From Alteromonas sp. MMG017 (lineage in GTDB: Bacteria; Pseudomonadota; Gammaproteobacteria; Enterobacterales; Alteromonadaceae), in contig NZ_JAGJDY010000002.1 of assembly GCF_018100795.1 (NCBI RefSeq), positions 372,001-436,000 on the forward strand: a stretch of 64,000 nt of DNA. The letters are read 5' to 3'. Below the pieces are notes generated by a model, which did not search any database, was not told the DNA's origin, and was given only the letters and a program-made list of their open reading frames with translations. Below, piece by piece: positions 28,701 to 36,814 of this stretch. Numbering within the stretch: the first letter of the stretch is position 1; each line of letters opens with the position of its first letter. The translations under genes were made by a program, and so were the position numbers.

Positions 28701-28949
28701 CCCATACTGAGCGTTGAGCTCATTTTTAATGTAAAGCATGTCTTGTTCAGCGGCGCCGGGTTCACCGGGACTTGAATGAATATTGAAGAACTTATTCCGA
28801 TCGAGTGCAGTGGTATCACCTACGTATAATTGCTTACTTAAATCAACGCTCACGACTGCCGGATGTCCATATGATGTATGTACATACCCTGCACTAGCGA
28901 GTCCAAAAGCTATCGCAAGTGACGCCTTACTAGGCTTAAACCATTTCAT
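25743..28949 (-). CDS. GH86 beta-agarase/beta-porphyranase with BIG2-like and C-terminal carbohydrate-binding domains
   Basis: A 1068-residue secreted enzyme with a signal peptide (about 1-28). The catalytic domain (about 35-500) shows the GH86 hallmarks: FNIHSSPG, FYEPMNEPF with acid/base Glu173, FSFHLYDG, and VTEYGG with nucleophile Glu301. GH86 enzymes cut agarose or porphyran internally at beta-1,4-galactosyl bonds. Residues about 715-795 form a bacterial Ig-like (BIG2) domain, and about 915-1065 a CBM4/9-like sandwich (NGDFEKGTLGDWQ ... WYADDF). It is the strongest single clue to the block's substrate. It stands alone on the minus strand with a candidate operator right before its start. 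Confidence 0.9.
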   Translation of the reverse strand: MKWFKPSKASLAIAFGLASAGYVHTSYGHPAVVSVDLSKQLYVGDTTALDRNKFFNIHSSPGEPGAAEQDMLYIKNELNAQYGRIFWGPMALNGSADYPNTEQAMLDGEQSIINAKAGAFYEFGTNRMVATEHPRSVLAPGNDPVEGARWAADYFEYYFEDERRPLFYEPMNEPFVHASDFVDGPWDPVANEAVQRHMASWFAEIGKTFDQRGLNTNVIGFSSAWPSFELSDFSHWQSRQKMFMDLAGDHVDGFSFHLYDGVNVEGQDNFRSGSNAEAIIDMIEAYSHIKWGEVKDHAVTEYGGIIDGYPLEYSAEKSAQELRSYNHILFSLLEREDRILTSTPFITGISKWFYDANNFNPYSATVLRPDPDKIISNKVNGYLPTEKAYFYKLWSDVKGNRVVVDSLDPDLAVQAFNYGSTLYLALNNYEDSSKDVDLRFIYQGNSVSKVRAKRLDVPYDQAANYTDEILSSAPSSITMQGHETVVLEYEFAQPISPDGIVRKSSYYAQTYLQPIVENTELAFTFNDIDVGQSSMGFADVYQGVEFDQAVVDAIETNEINRLTSTMRSFDRQLTNIIRKHSDTWRESADFARLVQRAERSATTAKALQYHYAMHGYNASERTAILKMGVGRKHDKSKQPVVLINGHRVEVPNDWRGYDQTSREDFFGVIEIPVPAKFLKANTNVDLIFPDTQGHVSSLILEVDTQEPLQTVAVTGLEMQKPYVSIKKDRPYRLFANVMPQTATNKYLLWQSSDESIATVEDGLVTPIAPGFVDISAMSEDGEFSASTSVEVKDELTVRNTIAITNDVSSMEPTNSITLDIDYSTSIDRDVAFELIGPQGNWLGLSRVTVPAGEGTTQITLSFEETLASGTGYKIIAALREIDGDWRTSVDGHTITGVEIASPDAAPVPVDNLLGANGDFEKGTLGDWQHVFGSTGDVVVSQEAAYNGSYGIKFDTANGKVGISLGENVLPTALMKANKKFRLSFQLKRLTSGGWSGGMSQFINQNGGWKSSGQKWFGGTLTGEWQRVEIEFDGLDWPDTQTSFEVNLMSSGHTWYADDFVLEEVPTAP

Positions 28950-28966
28950 TTAACACCTCAATTTTT

Positions 28967-29014
28967 ATTTACATGTGATTTACAATAATTACAAATAAAA
29001 ATTAATATGTAAAA
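28967..29014. promoter_or_regulatory. candidate shared operator upstream of GH86
   Basis: ATTTACATGTGATT on the plus strand (from 28967) and TTTTACATATTAAT on the minus strand (29014 to 29001) face each other within 18-65 bases of the GH86 start. Both resemble the ATTTACATATGATA element found before other genes of the block. The rest of 29015-29380 shows nothing I recognise. Confidence 0.5.
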
Positions 29015-29380
29015 ATAAACTTTCCTAACGGGCATTACTAAAAATGTTTTTCACCCAACTATTTTTAGTTTATTTGGGATGCAATTAATGCTTGAGTTTG
29101 GTTTGTGACTTTAGTTCGTTAGTAATTAGCATCGGTATGTCAGTGACCTATCCATAGGCTACACAACTCAATATCATTCTTTAAAACCCTGAAACAGGTC
29201 ACGTTAATACGGCAGTTACCTAGACAGCTCAGTACTATCGAAAGCAACGAAGGTCAGCGATATCAGCAATCAGCAACCACTTAGTAAATCACTATGATGT
29301 AAACACTATGTTAAATATCTTGATAACTAACTCTCGATCATTTATAACTAAATAAACTTCATATACAAAAAATAAATATC

Positions 29381-30151
29381 ATGAATAAAAAATTAAAATT
29401 CTTGGGATTATTATCAATTTTACTATTACCTACGGTAACGCAGGCGAGTATCTTGCCCCTAGGCACAACTGCAGATGCCACGGTTGCATTTGACGATGTC
29501 AGTTCGTTTATATTGGATACCCAGCAGACAGACAGCTTTTCGATTGGTGCGCAAAGTAGCCAAGTCAATGATGGCGTAGTCACTGGAGACAACCCAGTGA
29601 GTGCGGTACTGAACGCCCCTATTTTTATCAACTCATCACTTGGCGCACAAAATACTGATGCAGACTTTGAATATGTACGCTACTTTTTCGATGTGAACCT
29701 GAGTAATAGCAGTGCAGACAGTACGGCTGAATTTGTATTTGACTACCGTATTTTTCAACAAGTCTCGGCGAGCGCTTCAGCCCCCTTTGTAGATGACGCC
29801 TTCGCAGATTCAACTATCACCTTGTTCGATGACAACAACCTAGCGTTTCTGTTCTCTTCTGTTTCTTCAGACATCAACATAGGCGCCCAAACGGTCGCCG
29901 ACAGTGGTACGTTTTCATTTTTACTCGATCCTGGCGAATCCCTGTCTTTTGGCGGTCTCTACGAGTCAAACGTGTATAGCTTCGGTGAGGCGGCATTCTC
30001 TTCGCTGACGAACGCTGAATTGGTACTAACAACAGTGAATGAAACTACTATTAATGTATCAGAACCAACAGGCTTCGCTTTGACCTTTATATTTGCTTCT
30101 TTGGCTATGGGTTATCGCCGCCAAACTAAGCGTAACGACATGGCTAAATAA
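29381..30151 (+). CDS. PEP-CTERM sorting-domain protein, secreted
   Basis: A 256-residue protein with a signal peptide (about 1-22) and a Ser/Asp/Ala-rich beta-type body of unknown function. The C-terminus is a PEP-CTERM-like sorting signal: VSEPTG, a hydrophobic helix, then a basic YRRQTKR cluster. Such proteins are cut and processed by an exosortase and are linked with exopolysaccharide production in marine and sediment bacteria. Here it lies between the GH86 gene and the uronate operon, suggesting surface display near the substrate. No exosortase is in the window. The VSEP variant of VPEP is accepted in the family. Confidence 0.8.
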   Translation: MNKKLKFLGLLSILLLPTVTQASILPLGTTADATVAFDDVSSFILDTQQTDSFSIGAQSSQVNDGVVTGDNPVSAVLNAPIFINSSLGAQNTDADFEYVRYFFDVNLSNSSADSTAEFVFDYRIFQQVSASASAPFVDDAFADSTITLFDDNNLAFLFSSVSSDINIGAQTVADSGTFSFLLDPGESLSFGGLYESNVYSFGEAAFSSLTNAELVLTTVNETTINVSEPTGFALTFIFASLAMGYRRQTKRNDMAK

Positions 30152-30163
30152 AGTGATGCCCAT

Positions 30164-30197
30164 AACCATCTGTTAAATATCCCTATAACAGATGGTT
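30164..30197. terminator. bidirectional hairpin between convergent genes
   Basis: AACCATCTGTTA (30164-30175) and TAACAGATGGTT (30186-30197) are exact complements with a 10-base loop, midway between the PEP-CTERM stop (30151) and the esterase stop (30220). Confidence 0.7.
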
Positions 30198-30219
30198 CAG
30201 TAACATACTTTGCTAATAA

Positions 30220-31143
30220 TTACGGATTCGGAATGTCAACGGACTCTAAAAAAGCAAAGATATCACGATAAATCGTTTGGAATTGGCCGTCAGTAAAACC
30301 CAAATGTCGGCCATCGGGTATGATTGTGACTTGGTTGGGGACCGCAAATTCGTCGAGTACTTTATGTAAACGCGCAGTTTGTTCAATAGGCACAACTTCA
30401 TCGGATGAACCATGAATACTCAGTACCGATGGCGTTAGTGAATTAACGTATCGAATGGGGGAATATTGCTTAACGAGCCGCTCAAAAGTCACATCATCCT
30501 TTGCCCACGCTCTCGGGTAATTCCAGTTTCCTGTACTCTCCAAATAGGTGTCTAGCTGCGCGATATCTGCTACACCAAACCAATTTATTACAGCCTTAAC
30601 TGTCATTTCATCGCCTGTGTAAGCGGCATGCTTAGGTACAGCATTAATAAATCCAGCCAATAATGCTAAGTGCCCACCAGCGGAATCACCGGATACAACA
30701 ATATTATTGAGATCAATGGCATATCGCTTTGCATTTTTTACTAGCCATTGCATAGCGAGGTGCACATCGTCTGCACCTTGAGGAGCAGTGCCTGCGCCAG
30801 TAGTATATTCGATATTCACCACAGTCCACCCTCTTTGCACAAATGGCATAATCGACCAAACCGAAGCGGCTTTACTACCGCCGTGCCAGGCCCCCCCGTG
30901 AATGTAAATTAGAGTAGGTCTAGAGCCTGTGTGGGGAACAAAATAATCTGGCGGCCCATGCCAAGCTCCCTGTCGATAAATATCTAACGTTTGTGAAACT
31001 GATGTCCCATAGGCAATATCATAGTCGACCCCAAAACGATGTGACCAATTTATGCTATCTACGATACAGTTTGGGGTAATCGTATTACACCCTAATAAAG
31101 ACAGCACAAAGGCGATATATACTAATAATTTACCCTGGTGCAT
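30220..31143 (-). CDS. alpha/beta-hydrolase lipoprotein esterase (BD-FAE/CE10-like)
   Basis: A 307-residue serine hydrolase with a lipoprotein signal (lipobox LLGC, Cys19), so it is probably membrane-anchored in the envelope. Features: oxyanion hole HGGAWHGG, nucleophile elbow GDSAGG, acid in GSSDEVVP and base His in DGRHLGF. Relatives remove acetyl or feruloyl groups from polysaccharide side chains. It is the last gene of a six-gene operon; its start shares a base with the kinase stop. The acyl group removed is unknown. Confidence 0.85.
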   Translation of the reverse strand: MHQGKLLVYIAFVLSLLGCNTITPNCIVDSINWSHRFGVDYDIAYGTSVSQTLDIYRQGAWHGPPDYFVPHTGSRPTLIYIHGGAWHGGSKAASVWSIMPFVQRGWTVVNIEYTTGAGTAPQGADDVHLAMQWLVKNAKRYAIDLNNIVVSGDSAGGHLALLAGFINAVPKHAAYTGDEMTVKAVINWFGVADIAQLDTYLESTGNWNYPRAWAKDDVTFERLVKQYSPIRYVNSLTPSVLSIHGSSDEVVPIEQTARLHKVLDEFAVPNQVTIIPDGRHLGFTDGQFQTIYRDIFAFLESVDIPNP

Positions 31144-32090
31144 TAACTATTTACTTCATTGCTTAATGCGCTGAACAATGAGTTAGTCGTTAATTCAGAT
31201 GCTACAATTGCGCCTGAAAACTGCACTACAGTGCGCGCCAATTCGGACGCTCGTATAGTGGCTTGTTCTATATTCAAACCGTCACATCGGGACACGAGGT
31301 AAGCACCTGCAAACGAGTCACCCGCGCCTGTAGTATCACGCTGGATTGCTGCAGGCTTGAACGGTTGGTGATACTGTTTTCCAGTGAGATCGTAGACATA
31401 AGTGCCTTGTACTCCACATTTTATCACCTGCTCTTGAACACCAAACTGGTTAAGAAAGTCATGCACTTGCTGAGCATCGGTATGCTGAAAAAGAGCGTCA
31501 TGATCTTCCAAGCCAGGAAGCGCAATATCCGCCAGAGCATAAGCTTGCTCTAGCCAATACTTTGCTTCCGTTTTATCTGCCCACAAACGAGCACGATAAT
31601 TTGGGTCAAATGTTATTGTTACCCCCCTGCTTTTAGCCCTTTGCAATATGCTTAATAATTTCTGGCGGTCTTGCTGGTCTAGGATCGCAAGAGTAATTCC
31701 GCTAAAAAATATCAGAGCGAAATTTTCGTCATCAATCAGGCTTTCTTTACATTGCTTAAGCATATTTTTTGCAGCTGAATTCTCACGCCAGTATGCGAAG
31801 GAGCGCTCTCCGCTATAATCTGTGGTGATCGAATATATGCCCAAATTGCGTTCGTGATTGCATCCAACCAAATGGCTATCAATGCCCTCCATTGCCATGT
31901 TACTTAGTAGTTGCTGACTAAACACATCATCCCCTACAGCGCTCAAGTATGCGACCTCAGACTCAGGACAAGTCCGCTTAGCATAAACCGCACTGTTGTA
32001 TGTGTCGCCAGCATAACTAGTATGCACTTGACCGTTTTCATCGCGTCTTAGTTCGAGCATACATTCGCCGACAAAGAGTAATTTATTCAT
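31143..32090 (-). CDS. kdgK: PfkB-family sugar kinase, 2-keto-3-deoxygluconate kinase-like
   Basis: A 315-residue ribokinase-fold kinase. The substrate-binding start is LLFVGECMLELRRDENG, and the PfkB signature with the catalytic Asp is DTTGAGDSFAGAYL. Similarity is best to KdgK, which phosphorylates KDG to KDPG, the shared end step of uronate and 3,6-anhydro-galactose degradation. I start at the ATG at 32090, with AAGGA 7 bases before; the frame opens 13 codons earlier without a better signal. Upstream are the SSS transporter and a UxuB-like dehydrogenase, consistent with a uronate route. Fructokinase activity is an alternative. Confidence 0.8.
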   Translation of the reverse strand: MNKLLFVGECMLELRRDENGQVHTSYAGDTYNSAVYAKRTCPESEVAYLSAVGDDVFSQQLLSNMAMEGIDSHLVGCNHERNLGIYSITTDYSGERSFAYWRENSAAKNMLKQCKESLIDDENFALIFFSGITLAILDQQDRQKLLSILQRAKSRGVTITFDPNYRARLWADKTEAKYWLEQAYALADIALPGLEDHDALFQHTDAQQVHDFLNQFGVQEQVIKCGVQGTYVYDLTGKQYHQPFKPAAIQRDTTGAGDSFAGAYLVSRCDGLNIEQATIRASELARTVVQFSGAIVASELTTNSLFSALSNEVNS

Positions 32091-32112
32091 GTCATATTCC
32101 TTGAATATCTTG

Positions 32113-33681
32113 CTACCACCAAGTCGCATACAGGCCGATTAAAATAACAACCACGCCAACGGCTGCCGCGGTAAAACCGTTAGTGGTCTTAAAGCTGATG
32201 TCTTTCACCTGTACCCCCTTGTTGACCTCTGGAGCGGCTTCTAACAACGACACAGCATAAGCCAAAGCTAAACATAGAAGGAACACCAAGCCGATTCGAT
32301 CCATAAACGGTAAGCTGGGCCACATCAATGCAATCAGAACAGAAAACGCTGCCGATCCCAATGCCGCAGCAAGGGCCGCCGTTGACGTGGTTCGAGACCA
32401 AAACATCCCCATTAAGAAAATCACTGTAATGCCAGGGGAAAATAGCCCTGTAAATTCTTGAATGTATTGAAATGCTTGCTCTGATTGACCAATTAACGGT
32501 TGAGCGACGCACACAGCCACCACCAGCGAAACTAAGGTGGCTACGCGACCAACGTTGACATAGTGATGCTCACCTTTGCCCTCATTTAAGGGACGATACA
32601 AGTCCATGGTAAAGATAGTGGAAATACTGTTAGTCATTGACGCCAAAGAGGAAATGATCGCCGCTACTAGCGCGGCAAAAACAAGCCCTTTTATGCCCAC
32701 AGGCATTAACGACATCATAGAAGGATACGCTTGATCGGGCTTGTCTAAATCAGGGAATAACAGCACGGCAGCAATACCCGGTAAGACCACGATTATCGGC
32801 ATTAACAATTTTAAATAAGCAGCAAAAGCAATACCTTTTTGTGCTTCTTGAATATTCTTAGCCGCCAACGCTCGTTGAATAATGTATTGGTTAAAACCCC
32901 AATAACCTATGTTCATCACCCATAGCCCGCCTACTAACACAGAGATACCAGGTAAATTCATGTACTCACTGTTGTCAGGGCTCAGTATCATGTCAAAGTG
33001 ACTCGGTACTTTCTCAGTTAATATGCCGAAGCCTTTCATTAACCCTTCACCACCGGATATCTGCTGCAATGCAAGGTAGCTAAGCAATAATCCCCCGAAC
33101 ACCAATAGAACCACTTGAATGATATCTGTGTAGGCCACCGCTTTCAGTCCACCGTAAGTGGAGTAGGCAACCGAAAATACAGCCAGAAACAGCATGCCAT
33201 ACAGCCAGTCAATACCTGCCACGCTTTGTATCGCCAAACCGCCCAACCACAGCACTGAGGTCAAGTTAACGAACACATATACAGCTAACCAAAATAAGGC
33301 TAAGGTCGTTTTTACCCTGCCGTCAAAACGCTGCTGCAAATACTGCGGCATGGTGTAAATTTCGTTCTTCAAAAAAATGGGCAGAAAGTATTTTCCTACC
33401 AAAATCAGAGTAATAGCCGCCATCCATTCATAAGACGCGATCCCCAAGCCTAGTGCAAAACCAGAACCTGACATACCAATAATTTGTTCAGCTGAGATGT
33501 TAGCTGCAATTAGCGATGCACCTATCGCCCACCAGGGCAGCGATTTACTCGCAAGAAAGTAATCTTTTGTGTTTCTCTCATGGGACTTTTCGCCCTGAGA
33601 TATCCACAACGCAATGCCAAGAAGCACCAATACGTAGGCCAAAAAAACGCCTACATCCAAGGGGGCGAGTGTGAGTGTCAT
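32113..33681 (-). CDS. sodium:solute symporter (SSS family), SGLT-like sugar transporter
   Basis: A 522-residue inner-membrane protein with about 14 transmembrane helices. SSS landmarks: SLIAANISAEQIIGMSGSGF in TM1-2, YSTYGGLKAVAYTDIIQ, and the central GIKGLVFAALVAAIISSLAS Na+-site helix. The SGLT-like sequence suggests uptake of a monosaccharide or uronate with Na+, a natural choice in seawater. It sits between the dehydrogenase (12-base gap) and KDG kinase (22-base gap) genes, so it imports the sugar that these two metabolise. Confidence 0.92.
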   Translation of the reverse strand: MTLTLAPLDVGVFLAYVLVLLGIALWISQGEKSHERNTKDYFLASKSLPWWAIGASLIAANISAEQIIGMSGSGFALGLGIASYEWMAAITLILVGKYFLPIFLKNEIYTMPQYLQQRFDGRVKTTLALFWLAVYVFVNLTSVLWLGGLAIQSVAGIDWLYGMLFLAVFSVAYSTYGGLKAVAYTDIIQVVLLVFGGLLLSYLALQQISGGEGLMKGFGILTEKVPSHFDMILSPDNSEYMNLPGISVLVGGLWVMNIGYWGFNQYIIQRALAAKNIQEAQKGIAFAAYLKLLMPIIVVLPGIAAVLLFPDLDKPDQAYPSMMSLMPVGIKGLVFAALVAAIISSLASMTNSISTIFTMDLYRPLNEGKGEHHYVNVGRVATLVSLVVAVCVAQPLIGQSEQAFQYIQEFTGLFSPGITVIFLMGMFWSRTTSTAALAAALGSAAFSVLIALMWPSLPFMDRIGLVFLLCLALAYAVSLLEAAPEVNKGVQVKDISFKTTNGFTAAAVGVVVILIGLYATWW

Positions 33682-33693
33682 TTCAAGTTCCTC

Positions 33694-35172
33694 TTACGCA
33701 GACCAGTTGTGTTGATTATCATTGATGACCGGCGCTAAGTTTGTGTATGCCGCTTGTAGGGCAGAATTGAAATCCTCGTCAGTCGCTAATGACGAAGGAA
33801 AAATAGCTGACATCGACAAAAATAAACCCACATCATGCTGAGCCTCTCCATTACAAGAGACGCACAAAGTCTCTAGTTGAGCTACCAAAGGGTCCACTAA
33901 GGCCTCGCCTTTACTATATTGCAGACGCACAAAGTGCATCCACGCGGCTAACGCATAGCAAAGTAACCTTACGCTGCGCCCTTCTCGTAAATTTTGCTGA
34001 ATGATAGGCAAGATGCGCATGGGGATTTTTTGTGTTCCATCCCACGCAATCTGGCTTAACAGATGGCGAATGGCTGGGTTTCTGAAGCGCTGTAAAATAT
34101 CTTGGCTGTATTGCTTTGCATCGAGCTCTTTTGGCCCTTCGATAGAAGGCAGTATTTCTTCTTGGATCATGCTTTCAATAAACGCCATCAGCTGAGTATG
34201 CTGCATGGCGTCATAGACTGTCTCTATGCCAAGCAAGCACCCTAAATAAGCAATGCTAGAATGGGGACAATTCAACAGCCTGAGTTTTGCTCTTTCAAAC
34301 CCCTCTACGTCTCGGGTTAGTACAGCGCCCACTTGCTCCCAGGCCGGTCTATCCGACGGTAAACAATCTTCAATTACCCACTGTAAGAACGCCTCACGTT
34401 TTATGGGCCAATTGTCATTTATGCTTAGCGTCTGCTGGACGAGCTCGCGCAGCGCATCATCTGTTGCTGGAGTGATACTGTCAACCATGGTGCTCGGGCA
34501 CGTTATCGAGTCAGCAAGCCATGTGGCCAAGGTTAAATTGAACTGTGCAGCGAACGACACCAGCGCATTTTTTAATTTACCGCCATTGCCCGTAATGTTG
34601 TCGCAACTAATGACGGTAAATGCAGGCAGGCCTTTGTCGTGGCGAACAGACAGTGCCTCTACAAGTATTCCAACCGCGGAAACGCGTTCAGTCATCACCT
34701 CAAGATCATGCTGTATATCAGCATGGGCGAGATCAAGTTCACCTTGATTGTTCAGGCAATAGCCCTTCTCGGTAATGGTGAGCGTGACAAATTTCGTGTC
34801 AACATGGGTAAGACGAGCAATAACGTCAGCATATTGTTGTCGAGCAACTAACACTTCTTTAATCGAGCCGACGACCTCAAAGTTGGTGTCTTTATCCAAC
34901 TCAGCTAAGCAGTACAACCCGTTTTGCTCAGTAAGTGCATCGCTGACACCACTTGAACGAAGCGACACTGCACTGATGCACCAATCCCCCCCGTGACGCT
35001 TCAACGCTTGATGTGTGTACCAAGCTTGATGGGCACGAAAAAATGCACCAGGCCCAATGTGCACTATGCCTATTTTGGCAGCACTTGGTGGCTTGCGATA
35101 TTGCGGAACGTTAATGCCTTTATTGGCAGCCTCTTCAAGGCTATTTTCGTTTAGATTTATTATCTGGCTCAT
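33694..35172 (-). CDS. mannitol dehydrogenase-family oxidoreductase (UxuB/fructuronate reductase-like)
   Basis: A 492-residue polyol-specific long-chain dehydrogenase. The NAD site is IGIVHIGPGAFFRAH near residues 34-46; catalytic features include TITEKGY and the central SCDNITGNGGKL segment with the conserved Asn-Asp, and the Lys near the VDSITPAT block. UxuB reduces D-fructuronate to mannonate; MtlK-type relatives oxidise mannitol or arabitol. The neighbouring KDG kinase and SSS transporter favour fructuronate or a similar keto-uronate. No UxaC or UxuA is present here. Cofactor NAD(H) is the family norm. Confidence 0.82.
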   Translation of the reverse strand: MSQIINLNENSLEEAANKGINVPQYRKPPSAAKIGIVHIGPGAFFRAHQAWYTHQALKRHGGDWCISAVSLRSSGVSDALTEQNGLYCLAELDKDTNFEVVGSIKEVLVARQQYADVIARLTHVDTKFVTLTITEKGYCLNNQGELDLAHADIQHDLEVMTERVSAVGILVEALSVRHDKGLPAFTVISCDNITGNGGKLKNALVSFAAQFNLTLATWLADSITCPSTMVDSITPATDDALRELVQQTLSINDNWPIKREAFLQWVIEDCLPSDRPAWEQVGAVLTRDVEGFERAKLRLLNCPHSSIAYLGCLLGIETVYDAMQHTQLMAFIESMIQEEILPSIEGPKELDAKQYSQDILQRFRNPAIRHLLSQIAWDGTQKIPMRILPIIQQNLREGRSVRLLCYALAAWMHFVRLQYSKGEALVDPLVAQLETLCVSCNGEAQHDVGLFLSMSAIFPSSLATDEDFNSALQAAYTNLAPVINDNQHNWSA

Positions 35173-35176
35173 TGGG

Positions 35177-36814
35177 TTACTCTGCTACCTGACTGATCAA
35201 AATGGCGTCGGCGCTTTTGCGCCACGGTGAAATAAATAATTGTCCTTTTTGTATATCTCTGGCGTCGGTTAACTCCCCCGTTAGGGTGTTAAACCACTGC
35301 ATGGTGCGCTTTGGCTTTTTGCCGTCAGGCGCTAAGTACCAGTTGCCACGAGACATCTGAAAATTGTCTTTTGAGACATAAATTAAATAGGTGTCGTGTT
35401 CATCAACTAGCGTGAAACCAGAGCCATTTTTACCTGGGGCCGGCGTAAAGGATGAGAACGCAAAGCGCTCGAAAAACGCGGACATCGCACTGAAGTAGTT
35501 AAATTTCGGGTGGGTGCTAGCGTCAGCCTGTTCAAATGGGTTATAGATGATGACGTTCCAGGCATTCGCTTGCCAATAATAGGTACTGTACACACCAGCG
35601 AAAATCGTCATCCAGTTTCTTCTAAGGACGACTTCTGGATCAGTGTAGTCACCGGGAAACACTTCATAGGGAGACGCTTCGTACCCTCCATGCTCTATGT
35701 TATAAATCACCTTATCTGCAAAGCGTTTTCTAACATCTAACATACGGTTGTAAATGTCATAGCCCCAATCTTGGGTGGATATAAAATCGACTTGTTCTGG
35801 GTATTTTGCACAATAATTAAAGTCATGTACTGTCACTAAACGGTTAAAGTGATTCAACTTGCGCAGACGTTCAATCCGCCCTTTGATGTAAGCTTCATCC
35901 GCGCGGCCATAGAACAGCGCCTCTTTTGAAATGTCCCACACAATATTCGGAAACGCCTGATAGCGCTTAACCACATAGTCAAAATACATATTATCGGCGT
36001 CTGAATTCATATCAGGCCAATTGACCATTTTATTCCACACGTAAATCATCAAATGACTCACCATGCGCTTGTCGTGAAGTAATTGAATGCTACGATCGAG
36101 TTTCTGGAAAAATGCGACGTTCAAAGCTGAAAAATCTGGCTGCTCATTACTCCCTAAAAACGGGTAGATGTCCTGTCGCCCACCAAACTCATGTTCGGGA
36201 TGAGCAGCAAGTTTCGAATCTTTTTGCCAACTCACGTCATGGGCATACACGTTCATCACCACATGATTGAAACCATGCTCTTTAATGCGCGATAACAAAT
36301 GTTCACTTTTCGGTGTTGACTGATCGTTGGCATAATCCAACGCAAACAACCAATCTAGCTCGTAACCCAACAAAAAGTACTCGCTGCCATCTTCGTAGGC
36401 AAAGGCTTGTTTATTATGTGGTGACAACACCATGGCACCATGGTTAGTGGGATCATCATTTGCTATTACTTGCACCCGACCACGTAAACCATTCAGTTGG
36501 GGCACGTCTCCTTCGACTTGGTAATTCCATTCCCCAGAGTGTGCTGCTGAGAATCGCAACAACCAATCATTGTTACCGTTAAACACGATGGGAACGGTTT
36601 GTTTTTCACCTGTCCCTTGATGCGTAAAGTAAGCATTCACGTTGGCCGCAAAAGGAGCTTGAGTGGACCCCTTGGTTGTTAAAGTAATATCCAGCACTTC
36701 CCACTTTTCGATTGTATTTCTCGACGACGAATCAGTACTGGTCTGGGCGATGGCTGACCCAAGCATCATCAACAGGCTACAACAACACAATATGGTTTTG
36801 ATATTAAGACCCAT
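35177..36814 (-). CDS. DUF5060/DUF4038-type glycoside hydrolase-like protein, secreted
   Basis: A 545-residue protein with a signal peptide (about 1-23). Residues about 35-115 form a DUF5060 Ig-like domain (ending around the NGNNDWLLRFSAAHSGEW segment). The following barrel resembles the DUF4038/apiosidase-like clan. Candidate catalytic acids are the Glu in WDISKEALFYG and the Glu in YNIEHGGYE, placed at the ends of strands 4 and 7. A C-terminal small beta domain ends the protein. The activity of this combination is unassigned. It overlaps the upstream GH2 gene by 11 bases and precedes the dehydrogenase gene by 4, so it probably releases the sugar this operon imports. Confidence 0.8.
   Translation of the reverse strand: MGLNIKTILCCCSLLMMLGSAIAQTSTDSSSRNTIEKWEVLDITLTTKGSTQAPFAANVNAYFTHQGTGEKQTVPIVFNGNNDWLLRFSAAHSGEWNYQVEGDVPQLNGLRGRVQVIANDDPTNHGAMVLSPHNKQAFAYEDGSEYFLLGYELDWLFALDYANDQSTPKSEHLLSRIKEHGFNHVVMNVYAHDVSWQKDSKLAAHPEHEFGGRQDIYPFLGSNEQPDFSALNVAFFQKLDRSIQLLHDKRMVSHLMIYVWNKMVNWPDMNSDADNMYFDYVVKRYQAFPNIVWDISKEALFYGRADEAYIKGRIERLRKLNHFNRLVTVHDFNYCAKYPEQVDFISTQDWGYDIYNRMLDVRKRFADKVIYNIEHGGYEASPYEVFPGDYTDPEVVLRRNWMTIFAGVYSTYYWQANAWNVIIYNPFEQADASTHPKFNYFSAMSAFFERFAFSSFTPAPGKNGSGFTLVDEHDTYLIYVSKDNFQMSRGNWYLAPDGKKPKRTMQWFNTLTGELTDARDIQKGQLFISPWRKSADAILISQVAE

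Noticed and set aside
34253-34747. 164-codon plus-strand frame
   Set aside because: Antisense shadow of the UxuB-like dehydrogenase; Ser-rich composition typical of a reversed coding strand.
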